Made by a program: the position numbers and the translations under genes. The notes below the pieces were generated by a model. It was not told where the DNA came from. It did no database searches and worked only from the letters and a program-made list of their open reading frames with translations. A stretch of DNA of 64,000 nucleotides from Pseudoalteromonas xiamenensis (GTDB lineage: Bacteria; Pseudomonadota; Gammaproteobacteria; Enterobacterales; Alteromonadaceae): positions 1,054,001 to 1,118,000 of the forward strand of contig NZ_CP099917.1 of assembly GCF_030994125.1 (NCBI RefSeq), read 5' to 3'. Shown piece after piece: positions 8,704-17,186 of the stretch (within the stretch, counting starts at the first letter, position 1; the number at the start of each line of letters is the position of its first letter).

Positions 8704-9402
8704 ATGACTTCAATCGTATTAGTAGAAGATGACCAAGAACTGGCTTGCTGGATTGCCGAATACTTACGTGCAAAACAATATCATGTCACGGTGTATCACG
8801 ATGGAAAGCAAGCGTACGAGGCGCTGCACCGACACATACCAGATCTCGTTATTCTCGACGGAATGTTACCTTCGATGGATGGCCTCGACATCTGCAAACT
8901 AATACGATTGCACTCTCAAGTTCCAATTATTATGTTAACGGCTCGAGACGAAGAAATTGACGAAATTTTAGGACTGGAAATGGGCGCGGATGACTACCTC
9001 ACCAAGCCCGTTCGTGGTCGATTGCTTGAAACCCGAATCAAATCACTGTTAAGACGCACAGGCCCAAGCCACCCTGAGCGCTTAGAACAAGATGTATACA
9101 CTCTAGGTGAGTTAACTATTTGTAAGTCTGCCCGCACTGCTGAACTTGGCGGCACTCATTTGAAATTATCGACCAATGAGTTTGATGTCTTATGGATACT
9201 CGCACAACATGCCGGCAATGTTGTCAGTAGAGAATCATTAAGTCAGCAACTACGTGGTTTTGAGTATGACGGATTTGATAGAACTATCGATTTGCGGATT
9301 TCGCGGTTGAGAAAAAAACTCATGGACGATGCCGCTGAGCCTTATAAAATCAAAACGATTTGGGGTAAAGGCTATTTGCTTGCCCCCGAGGTTTCACACT
9401 AA
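8704..9402 (+). CDS. OmpR/RstA-family response regulator
   Basis: A 232-residue protein. The receiver domain (1-115) has the acidic pocket LVEDD, the phosphoacceptor in LVILDGMLPSMDG, a Thr in MLTAR and the Lys in YLTKP. The C-terminal winged helix (130-228) includes LSTNEFDVLWILAQHAGNVV, RTIDLRISRLRKKL and the wing TIWGKGYLL. The start is ATG 8704 after a GGAGAG ribosome site; an upstream in-frame ATG lies inside the previous gene and lacks support. Its stop overlaps the kinase start (TAATG). It probably binds the direct repeats at 7303-7381. Confidence 0.93.
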   Translation: MTSIVLVEDDQELACWIAEYLRAKQYHVTVYHDGKQAYEALHRHIPDLVILDGMLPSMDGLDICKLIRLHSQVPIIMLTARDEEIDEILGLEMGADDYLTKPVRGRLLETRIKSLLRRTGPSHPERLEQDVYTLGELTICKSARTAELGGTHLKLSTNEFDVLWILAQHAGNVVSRESLSQQLRGFEYDGFDRTIDLRISRLRKKLMDDAAEPYKIKTIWGKGYLLAPEVSH

Positions 9403-10683
9403 TGTGGCGCTTTACACTGGCGTTACTCCTCATCGTCGTGATGGGTAGCATTTTCGTTGGCCAACTTTTTGATGCACTCGCCATACGTCAATCCGAACAA
9501 CGATTGAGTACAGAGCAACAACAGTTGATGAATCAAGTAAACCTCATACAGAGTGCGTTAGCATCAGGAGTTGCCGTAGACAAACTTCCTAATTGGTTGG
9601 CGCTCAGTTCAACGACCTCAGAAGTTCGTTACGAAATACAATCTCTCAAAGACTACCCATTACCCGCAGCGTTACTTGACCAATTGGAGTCTGCTGGTGC
9701 TGTATTTTTAGAATCAAATGAAGGGCTTACAGCTTATTCGTTCATCGACCCACAAACCGTACTTCTTATTACTCAAAACATCAGCAACGAATCAGATACT
9801 ATTCCCTTATTGTTGACTGTCGGTTTTTATGGAGTCTTACTGTGTTTAATGCTGATATTTTTAGCGCCGTTTTTGCTTCGAATTTATCGCCTACGTTCAG
9901 CAGCAATGGCCTTTGGTGAAGGCAAACTGACTACGCGTTTGACTGTTGGATCGCTTTGGTATCTCAAAGACATAGAACAAACGTTTAACCAAATGGCTGA
10001 ACGCATTGAAAATCTTATGCAAGACATGCGCTTGCTGTCTGGGGTTGTCACACGAGTTACGTACACCTCTGGCGCGGGTCCGAATGGGATTAGATACGCT
10101 TTGTGATACTGAAGACGAAACACTTCGCACCAAATACGAGCTCCGCATCAATCAAAATTTAGATGACATGGAAGCACTCATTAATGCGCTACTCAATTTT
10201 GCCCGGTTACAACACTCACTTAATGATACGGAAAAGTCTCTCGTCAATGTGCAAACCGTGGTTAGCCAACTTTGCACTAAGGCCAATGACCCACGCTTGT
10301 TGCTGTTTATAGAGGGAGACGAACATTCGGTTGTCGGTCATGAATATTACCTTAGCTTATTGTTCAGCAACCTCGTGACAAATGCATTGAAGCATTGCAA
10401 CGAAAAGGTCCATGTGACGCTAAGCCAAGCGAATTCGGCCGTCTTGGTAAGTGTCGAAGACGACGGTACTGGCATTGCGGCAAGTGAAGCAGAAAAAATA
10501 TTCAAACCATTCGTTCGTTTAGCAAAACAAACAGCAGCGAGTAAAGAAGGATTTGGGATTGGACTCGCGCTTGTTGAACGGATTACGCTCTGGCTTCAGG
10601 GCGACGTAAACGTCGATACAAGTGAACAATTAGGTGGTGCGCACTTTGTTGTAACTCTACCGCTTCTTAAGCCATCACGTTAG
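9402..10683 (+). pseudogene. Sensor histidine kinase (RstB-like), frameshifted
   Basis: The first frame encodes an N-terminal membrane helix (about 3-25), a periplasmic segment of about 110 residues, a second helix (about 140-162) and a HAMP region up to 'FNQMAERIENLMQDM'. The second frame begins at the H-box SHELRTPLARVRMG and carries the N-box (NLVTNALKHC), DDGTGI and GFGIGLALV of the HATPase domain. A G4 run at 10041-10044 has one extra base; with GGG the protein is continuous at about 426 residues. It is partner to the response regulator at 8704. If the frameshift is real, signalling is lost because the catalytic half has no start of its own. Confidence 0.8.
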
Positions 10684-10905
10684 CCTGTTCAGGTGGTTCA
10701 TTACTCCCCCTGAATATCTCGATTTTATTAACAAAGTGATTAAAAAACTGACGAATTTTCTCAAAGCGGTATAATACCGTTTTTGAAGCCAATTCTTTTG
10801 GTTGTTCGCTTGCTAATGACGGACATGTTCTGCGCTTTTGATAGCGTTGAAGGTGCTTACCGTATTTAGCAAATGGTAAGTCTCGTTTTTGGAGTTGGAA
10901 GTCAA

Positions 10906-11601
10906 ATGCGTAAACTGTTTTTACTATTCGTGTGGTTATCTGCACCTGCAATTGCTTATCAAGTTCAACCAATGATCGTGGATCTTGCATCTCATGGTAA
11001 AAAGTCGTTAGTCACCTACAGACTGCAAAATCCGAGCGAAAGTACGCTCCCTATCGAAGTTGAAGTCTTTAAGCGTACCTTTGATGAAAACCAAAAAGAA
11101 GTATTGGTTAGTGCTGAAGAAGACTTCATTGTTTTGCCTCCACAAATTGAAGTGCCAGCCAACGGTTATCAAGTGTTTCGAGCTAAATATTTAGGGTCAC
11201 CAGAGCTTAAGAAGACGGAATCTTACCGCATCGTGTTCAAACAGCTTCCTTTACCAAGTGAAAATGAACAATCTGGCGTGAAGATGGTTTATAACTTTGC
11301 GACACTGGTTTTTGTGAGCCCTGACGGCGTCCAAGCGCAGCTCACTCACACTCTGAATTGTGAAAAATTGGACGAATGTAAACTGACCATCCGCAATGAT
11401 GGAGAACGAGTTCTCGATTTAGCTCAGTTTGAATATCGCTTTCATCAAGAAAATACCGTCATAAATTGGGCCGATTTTCAGGCCGTGACATCGGGCCGCT
11501 TTATCATGCCCACTCATTCGATGAGCGTTGACTTAAAAACCTTATTGAAAGATAAACCAACCAAAACGGTCACAATAGTCAATTTGTCCAATAAGAAGTA
11601 A
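10906..11601 (+). CDS. Periplasmic fimbrial chaperone (PapD-like)
   Basis: A 231-residue secreted protein with signal peptide 'MRKLFLLFVWLSAPAIAYQV'. Its N-terminal immunoglobulin-like domain has chaperone-type strands (SLVTYRLQNPSESTLPIEVE) and a 'FRAKYLGSPELKKTESYRIV' region. That region resembles the conserved edge strand that donates hydrophobic residues to pilins. A second, shorter domain follows (QAQLTHTLNCEKLDECKLTI). The start at 10906 is chosen for its GGAG/GGAAG ribosome site and signal peptide. It is first in the cluster, 10 bp before the usher. It delivers subunits to the outer-membrane usher. Confidence 0.85.
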   Translation: MRKLFLLFVWLSAPAIAYQVQPMIVDLASHGKKSLVTYRLQNPSESTLPIEVEVFKRTFDENQKEVLVSAEEDFIVLPPQIEVPANGYQVFRAKYLGSPELKKTESYRIVFKQLPLPSENEQSGVKMVYNFATLVFVSPDGVQAQLTHTLNCEKLDECKLTIRNDGERVLDLAQFEYRFHQENTVINWADFQAVTSGRFIMPTHSMSVDLKTLLKDKPTKTVTIVNLSNKK

Positions 11602-11611
11602 TCATTTAACG

Positions 11612-14062
11612 ATGTTGTACAAAGGCTCTAAAACTTGGCCTTGGTTATGCAAACCTGCCTTCTATACCCTATTGGCTACCTCTGCAGCACAAAGTGTCGC
11701 GGCAGTTTATTACATGGATTTTCCCGTGCGGCTAAATGTTGCCGAAGTGGGGCAAATTTCTGCAGCCGTCGATGATTTTGAGCTTGCCTCTGTCAGTGCT
11801 CGTGAATTTAGACAAAATTTGCAATCTGTGTTGAGTACGGAAGTATTAGCCTGGTTGGCAAGTCGCGAAGATGAAGCGATCACCCCTGATGAATTCAAAG
11901 CGCATGGCATTACTCTCGTGATGCAGCAACAAGATCTCACTATCGAGATGACTTTGAGTGAATCCGCGATGGCCACTGACAGTCTATCTTATGGCCGCGA
12001 AAAACATTTTGAAATCCCCAAAGGGGAAGCTTATTGGGCAATGTTAAATAACCTCAATTTAAGCCATGAGCGTAGTAACAATAACCAAATTCACCATTCA
12101 CAATTTGAATGGTTAATAAACGGCAATGTGGGTGGTGGCAATGGGCTCAATTTCCAAAGCGCGGTATTTTGGGAAAGCGGCACAAACGAGGAAAGCCACG
12201 TTTATCGAGGCGATACCTCCCTGTTTTATGATATGCCTGAAAAGCCTCTGCGAATGACTCTCGGTGATACGCAAGTAAACAGTACAGGACACTTGGCTGG
12301 GGTCCAACTTGCGGGTATTGGCATCGAAAAAGCGTATTCGAAGTTACAACCTCAGCGCAGGGTTTCACCAAGCAACAACCAACAATTTGTGCTGCCTCGT
12401 GGTGCTACCGTCGAAGTGTTTATCAACGAATTTTTAATATCTCGATTGAGACTGCAAGCAGGACGCTACAATCTCAGCGACTTGCCGTTGACCTCTGGCG
12501 TTAACAATATTCATCTGATTGCCACCTACGCAAACGGCGAAACACAAGCATTCCATTTCACAACCCACTACAATTCTCGGTTGCTTGCAAAAGGACTTAG
12601 CGATTATTCACTCGTATTAGGCTTTGTTTCGTCTTTAGATAACGGCCACTATCATTATGACGATGAAGCCTTGTTGTCAGGTAGTTACGAATATGGTTTG
12701 ACTGATGCAATAACGGTTGGTCTTAATGGTGCTGTCCACGATTTAGGACACGTTGTTGGTTCGACAACCTCGCTCAACACGCCTCTTGGTAATTTATCTC
12801 TACGTTACTCACAAAGTAAAGCACCTCAAATATCCGGGTACGCGTATTCGATAGAAACGGAACACAGTGTCTTTGGTAGTGGCAATTTTGGTTCACCAAA
12901 CTTGCGTTTAGGGTATGAAATTAAAGATAATTTTACGAATACACCGTGGCTCGAGCTCAACACAATAAATAATACCAGACGCACCTATTTTGATTATAGT
13001 TACGTCATTAGTGACACGATGGATTTCAACTTGAATGCGTCACGTTCCACGAACAGTGTTAACCAAGCAAGTGAAAACGTTACGGCTGAATTTAACGTCC
13101 GCTATGATGGATTTCGCGTTAGATTCGGTTATAACCACAATAACAGTGAAGACACGCGCCTCATTTCAGACAATCAATTTGTACTCAATATCGTTTGGAA
13201 TGGGTTTAATCGAGAGACCAATACGCGTACTAGAGCTCAGTACGATAATCGCACGAAAGTCGGCAGTGCGAGTTTCGAAAAAACCAACAACAACTTTGTG
13301 CATGATTATGGTTATGAACTACGCTCGGAAAGAGGCAGTGATTTTCGGCAAGAACAAGTCAGAGCCAGTTACACCGGTGCTTTTTTTAGAACGGACGTAA
13401 CCGCTAACAACTACACGCGTCTTCATCAATATAGCGACAGCAGTGCAAGCGTCAATTTATCAACGAGCCTCGGTATTGCTGACGGACATGTCGGTATGGG
13501 TTCGACCACAACGGCTCCTTTTGCTGTCATTTCGAAACACAAAACGCTGAGTAAGACAGAAGTCGCCGTCAACGTTGATAGATTGGGTCAAGCTCAAACA
13601 ACGCCTTCCGCACAAATAGGTGCGTTAATAAACCTTGGTACGGGCTATGCGGCAACTCAATTCAATGTTGATGTACCCGATGCTCCACTGGGATATGATT
13701 GGGGCCCTGGCACTTACACCCTGATAGGCGGCGCAGCCACTGGTCACTATATCCAAATAGGCTCTGATCTCTCTTTCACCGCGATTGGCGCCCTACAGGA
13801 TGAACAAGGCATGCCCTTTGCAATGAAACGTGGGCAAGTCATAAAAGTAAGCCATGACGATAATACGCCTGCAATGAGCTGGCCTATTTTCACCAATCGC
13901 GCTGGCCGATTTGTTGTGGAAGGCATTAGTGCTGGCGACTATCGAATCGAAGTGGGAAGTGCTATGGGTAACTTCCAGATTGATGACTCCGAAAAGCGCT
14001 TTGTTAAAGTAGGTAGTATCACGCTCAAGCAAGCTAACTCAAAAGGAAACTCAAACAAATGA
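11612..14062 (+). CDS. Fimbrial biogenesis outer membrane usher protein
   Basis: An 816-residue usher. It has an N-terminal export region, an N-terminal periplasmic domain (VRLNVAEVGQISAAVDDFEL) and a central 24-strand-type barrel rich in alternating aromatic residues. The plug/middle domain includes 'LPRGATVEVFINEFLISRLR' and 'LPLTSGVNNIHLIATYANGE'. C-terminal carboxypeptidase-like domains carry 'NRAGRFVVEGISAGDYRIEV'. The spacing and short N-domain resemble the alpha (CS1/TcfC-type) usher group more than the FimD group, but this is a judgement by eye. It accepts chaperone-subunit complexes and threads the fibre across the outer membrane. It overlaps the next gene by 4 bp. Confidence 0.88.
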   Translation: MLYKGSKTWPWLCKPAFYTLLATSAAQSVAAVYYMDFPVRLNVAEVGQISAAVDDFELASVSAREFRQNLQSVLSTEVLAWLASREDEAITPDEFKAHGITLVMQQQDLTIEMTLSESAMATDSLSYGREKHFEIPKGEAYWAMLNNLNLSHERSNNNQIHHSQFEWLINGNVGGGNGLNFQSAVFWESGTNEESHVYRGDTSLFYDMPEKPLRMTLGDTQVNSTGHLAGVQLAGIGIEKAYSKLQPQRRVSPSNNQQFVLPRGATVEVFINEFLISRLRLQAGRYNLSDLPLTSGVNNIHLIATYANGETQAFHFTTHYNSRLLAKGLSDYSLVLGFVSSLDNGHYHYDDEALLSGSYEYGLTDAITVGLNGAVHDLGHVVGSTTSLNTPLGNLSLRYSQSKAPQISGYAYSIETEHSVFGSGNFGSPNLRLGYEIKDNFTNTPWLELNTINNTRRTYFDYSYVISDTMDFNLNASRSTNSVNQASENVTAEFNVRYDGFRVRFGYNHNNSEDTRLISDNQFVLNIVWNGFNRETNTRTRAQYDNRTKVGSASFEKTNNNFVHDYGYELRSERGSDFRQEQVRASYTGAFFRTDVTANNYTRLHQYSDSSASVNLSTSLGIADGHVGMGSTTTAPFAVISKHKTLSKTEVAVNVDRLGQAQTTPSAQIGALINLGTGYAATQFNVDVPDAPLGYDWGPGTYTLIGGAATGHYIQIGSDLSFTAIGALQDEQGMPFAMKRGQVIKVSHDDNTPAMSWPIFTNRAGRFVVEGISAGDYRIEVGSAMGNFQIDDSEKRFVKVGSITLKQANSKGNSNK

Positions 14063-14919
14063 AATTAAGGAATATGGTTTTACTTGTATTGGGTTATTTG
14101 CTGCTAATAAACACTGCATTTGCAAAACCGTGCAAAGGCAACATATTAGTCTCGTCGAACTCCTCTGAAGTGATTGAAGAGTACAACAATCGCGCGACGG
14201 TTTATTTACCCTTAAAAATCCAAGTTCCGGATTCATTAGTCAGTTGTGCAGATGAAATTTGGGTGGAGGATGTTTACTACTATTCGCTTGTATTCTCAGG
14301 CCCAACAGAAGACAAATACGGCAAGCTTCTCGACGAGCAATTCAATACCTTATCTCCTCGCAATGGAATTTGGAGCATGCCGCTTAATAGTCGAACAACT
14401 CAATTATGGATTCGATTAAGACACTACAGCTTATTCCCTGCAGGAAATTACACAGGCAGTATAAAAGTAACACTACTACGCAAAAGCAAAATAATTGATG
14501 AACAGTACTTAGATGTCACTTACTACTCTGAGCCGCAAATCGCTATTTCGCTTGATAATTCCAGCCAAAGTAAAGTGTCGGGTAGTAACGGGCTTTATCA
14601 GATCGATCTGGGTGACTTGAAATCAAACATGCGATTCTACTGGGGTATTAAAATTCTTAGCAATAGTTCATACGACGTTGTTTTAGATTCAGAATTCAAT
14701 GGATTACGTCATGAATCCGACTCGCAATCTGTAATTGATTACACCATTGGCTTCGATAACGTCAAAATTTCGTCATCTGAGCGTCTTATGCGTAGCTACA
14801 ACTTTTATCCTGGTGTCAGAAATACGTGGTACGGCTTTGAATTTATTTTGGGTAATACCGAAATGAAACCTGCGGGTATTTACCGAGATAATTTATCCCT
14901 GACTGTCTACCCAAGATAA
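14059..14919 (+). CDS. Secreted fimbrial protein, probable tip/minor subunit
   Basis: A 286-residue protein with a signal peptide (KLRNMVLLVLGYLLLINTAFA). The mature part is beta-rich and asparagine/serine-rich with two Cys near the N-terminus (CKGNIL, LVSCADEIW). It overlaps the usher gene by 4 bp (ATGA), so it belongs to the same assembly unit. Its position and two-domain size suggest a tip adhesin or initiating minor subunit, but it is not clearly similar to a named family. The C-terminal strand (GIYRDNLSLTVYPR) resembles the pilin donor/acceptor end seen in the major pilin (GTYSDTITVTV). Confidence 0.65.
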   Translation: MKLRNMVLLVLGYLLLINTAFAKPCKGNILVSSNSSEVIEEYNNRATVYLPLKIQVPDSLVSCADEIWVEDVYYYSLVFSGPTEDKYGKLLDEQFNTLSPRNGIWSMPLNSRTTQLWIRLRHYSLFPAGNYTGSIKVTLLRKSKIIDEQYLDVTYYSEPQIAISLDNSSQSKVSGSNGLYQIDLGDLKSNMRFYWGIKILSNSSYDVVLDSEFNGLRHESDSQSVIDYTIGFDNVKISSSERLMRSYNFYPGVRNTWYGFEFILGNTEMKPAGIYRDNLSLTVYPR

Positions 14920-14991
14920 CAAGTTGATTTAAAAAGACTTTAAACAGAAATAAGAGTTATAAAGAAACTAACACAATATATTTTAAAGAAG

Positions 14992-15008
14992 TTGGCACAC
15001 CCTTTGCT
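14992..15008 (+). promoter_or_regulatory. Sigma-54-type promoter of the major pilin gene
   Basis: TTGGCAC (14992-14998), 5 bp, TTGCT (15004-15008) matches the TGGCAC-N5-TTGCW consensus with correct GG-to-GC spacing. It lies in an A/T-rich intergenic region with transcription expected near 15020, about 70 nt before the pilin ATG. A bacterial enhancer-binding activator would be required; none is encoded nearby. Confidence 0.65.
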
Positions 15009-15090
15009 TTATGTATTTCATCTAGGTAATCAAACCTAACTAATTAAATACAAATAAATACAAAGCTGTACTTATTCAAGGGGAAAAGCC

Positions 15091-15597
15091 ATGAACACAT
15101 TACTTAAAACTCTACTTGTAACGACTGCAATCACATCAGCTGCGGCAAACGCGGCAAACGTTACAAGCACTTCAGCGTCTGAAGCTAAATTCTCATTTGC
15201 TGGCAAAATTGACCCTATGTGTAAGACAAGCAGCGGCACAACAAACAGTGTAACTAATCTTGTATTGGACGCATCACAACAAGTTCAAGACATTGGTACA
15301 TTGGACGTTTGGTGTAACACGGGTAAAAATGCAACGACAGAATACACGTCTTTAAATGGTGGCTTCCTACAAGCAGACAATACACAAAAAAGCCAAATTG
15401 CGTATACGCTAACGATTGATGGTATCGCTGATATTAACCTGCAAAGTGGTAAATACACTCACACTTCAACGCTTGCTGGAACGGGTGTTAACGGTGAAAC
15501 CAAAGCAACTACATTAAAAATCAAACCTCTTTCTAACGGTTTGAATGATGCTGGTACTTACTCAGACACTATCACAGTAACAGTAAGCCCGAACTAA
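15091..15597 (+). CDS. Major fimbrial subunit (pilin) of chaperone-usher type
   Basis: A 168-residue secreted protein with signal peptide 'MNTLLKTLLVTTAITSAAAN' and then AANV. The mature pilin has KFSFAGKIDPMCK and LDVWCNTG (a probable disulfide pair) and ends in the alternating C-terminal strand GTYSDTITVTVSPN, typical for donor-strand exchange. It has its own sigma-54-type promoter and a strong GGGGA ribosome site, and a terminator follows, so it is probably expressed at a higher level than the chaperone-usher genes. An inverted paralogue lies at 15926-16429. Confidence 0.85.
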   Translation: MNTLLKTLLVTTAITSAAANAANVTSTSASEAKFSFAGKIDPMCKTSSGTTNSVTNLVLDASQQVQDIGTLDVWCNTGKNATTEYTSLNGGFLQADNTQKSQIAYTLTIDGIADINLQSGKYTHTSTLAGTGVNGETKATTLKIKPLSNGLNDAGTYSDTITVTVSPN

Positions 15598-15652
15598 TTT
15601 AGATTTAAGGCAATGGAGTTTATGGCTTAATCTTTATTGCCTGTAACCCTAC

Positions 15653-15687
15653 AAACGCTGGTCATAACATGACTAGCGTTTTTCTTT
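15653..15687 (+). terminator. Terminator after the major pilin gene
   Basis: The inverted repeat AAACGCT (15653-15659) / AGCGTTT (15675-15681) continues inward with GTCAT/ATGAC apart from one mismatch. It is followed by a T-rich run to 15687. Confidence 0.7.
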
Positions 15688-15925
15688 ACGACGAGTCAAT
15701 TTAATTCTCTCACGCAAAAAATCACACGAATACACAGCGGTACTCTGAATTAACAACGTTTGGGATGCATTGCCTTTTAAAAGCGATAGATTGCAAGGTG
15801 TGAGAATTACGTTAGACCACGTTGAAGGCTTTTTTGCTATTCCAGTTGAATTTTACGGAAGCCATACGCGACCACAGTACACAAACCACGGCATTGCAAA
15901 AGGGCGATTGTTTAATAAGAATTAC
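15688..15925. other. Spacer between inverted pilin genes, no clear gene
   Basis: A short plus-strand open frame (15770 onward) is present, but it runs into the antisense of the second pilin and has no ribosome site, so it is not called. No terminator for the minus-strand pilin is obvious. Confidence 0.4.
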
Positions 15926-16429
15926 TTAATTGGCGCTAATCGTTACGGTGATCGTGTCAGAATAAGTGCCAGCCTCATTAAGCCCATTAGATTGAGGGGT
16001 AATTTTCAATGTGGTTGCTTTGGTTTCCCCAGCAAGACCAGAACCCGCGAGCGTTGCCTTAACGTGCTTGTAAGCACCACTTTGTAAGTCGATACCTGAT
16101 GTGTCACCAATGTCCAACGTATACGCAAGTTTACTACCTTGAGCATTATCGGCAACAAGAAATCCGCCATTGGCTGAGCTATATTCCGTTGTTGCGTTCT
16201 CGCCAGTATTGCACCAAACATCTAATGTGCCAATATCTTGCGTTTTTTGGGATGCGTCTAACGTAAGCCCCGTCACTGTATTCGTGCCACTGCTTGTTTT
16301 ACAGGCAGGCTCGACCGCGCCTTCAAACGAAAACTTTGCTTCATTGCCTGATAAATCAGTTACATTCGCAGCCAACGGCATTGATGCGATAGCAAATACA
16401 ATAGACCAGTTTTTTAATGATGTGCGCAT
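15926..16429 (-). CDS. Second fimbrial subunit, inverted paralogue of the major pilin
   Basis: A 167-residue protein clearly homologous to the pilin at 15091. Shared blocks include EAKFSFEG, ACKTSSGT, DIGTLDVWCNTG, ATTEY, NGGFL, GETKATTLKI, SNGLN and the identical tail AGTYSDTITVT. A signal peptide (MRTSLKNWSIVFAIASMPLAAN) is present. It faces the first pilin, so the pair forms an imperfect inverted repeat. It probably uses the same chaperone and usher and is either an alternative major pilin or an anchor/minor subunit. No sigma-54 promoter like the one before the first pilin was found upstream, which suggests different control. Confidence 0.8.
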   Translation of the reverse strand: MRTSLKNWSIVFAIASMPLAANVTDLSGNEAKFSFEGAVEPACKTSSGTNTVTGLTLDASQKTQDIGTLDVWCNTGENATTEYSSANGGFLVADNAQGSKLAYTLDIGDTSGIDLQSGAYKHVKATLAGSGLAGETKATTLKITPQSNGLNEAGTYSDTITVTISAN

Positions 16430-16733
16430 AGACCCCCCTATCCTTCAAATTACAGCATTCCTTGAGTATTTTGCAACTTTTAAACGACGAATATTTCGAA
16501 TAAAAATAACGACATTTCTTTCATTTTACCGTCAAATTTGCCCACAACTTTGATCTTGTTTAAGAAAAACAAACTTTCAATCTTTACGTCGGCGCGTTTA
16601 AAACCGAGTACTCTATTTATACCGATGAGTTTATGTATTACCTACTCAGTTTGTAATACGTTGTAATTGCTCTCTCCATCCATCAATTCTAGCTTTACAT
16701 TTCAACCTCGATATAACTTCAAAGGAATATGAA
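16430..16733. other. Intergenic region, promoters only
   Basis: This A/T-rich region lies between the divergent second pilin and the vWA gene. No small gene or structured RNA is evident. A GGAA-type ribosome site precedes the vWA start. Confidence 0.4.
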
Positions 16734-17186
16734 ATGAAAAGTGAAATGTTAGTTGATGTGTACTTTTTAATGGATGCCACGGGCAGTATGCAAAATGCGA
16801 TTGATGGCGTGAAAACCGAAATCAAGAACTATGTTGCAAGCTATTGCAAGTGTAACCCAAGAGTCAATCTTGCATACGGACTTGGTATTTATAGAGATAC
16901 TGGTGATTCACAACCATTCAATTTTATCCAAACGGTAAACACAAATGTCGACTCGCTTGTGACTAATTTGGCGCGGGTTACAGCAACAGGAGGCGGTGAT
17001 ACACTTGAGGGACAAGTTATTCCACTATCGTTACTAAATTACAACGTAGCGCGATGGAGACCCGGCGCGCTCAGAATTGTTGCTTGGTATGGTGATCATG
17101 GTGCGCATGAAACTAGAGTGTATCAAGGTCGGACCTATAACAAAGAAACGGCTGTAAATAACCTAAAACTTGTTCTGTGTGGTTAG
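16734..17186 (+). CDS. vWA domain protein, probably C-terminally truncated
   Basis: A 150-residue von Willebrand factor A domain without signal peptide. The metal-site motif D14-A-T-G-S18 lies in 'VDVYFLMDATGSMQNAI' and the later conserved TGGGDTLEGQ is present. The fold normally needs further beta strands and helices after 'RTYNKETAVNNLK', but the frame ends five residues later (LVLCG). This happens inside the 3' end of the convergent CadC-like gene. I infer a deletion or rearrangement junction near 17160-17175. It may be non-functional. Intact relatives usually bind protein partners through Mg2+. Confidence 0.65.
   Translation: MKSEMLVDVYFLMDATGSMQNAIDGVKTEIKNYVASYCKCNPRVNLAYGLGIYRDTGDSQPFNFIQTVNTNVDSLVTNLARVTATGGGDTLEGQVIPLSLLNYNVARWRPGALRIVAWYGDHGAHETRVYQGRTYNKETAVNNLKLVLCG

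Noticed and set aside
15770..16087. 105-codon plus-strand ORF between the pilins
   Set aside because: It has no ribosome site, and half of it is antisense to the second pilin. The remaining part shows no recognisable domain.
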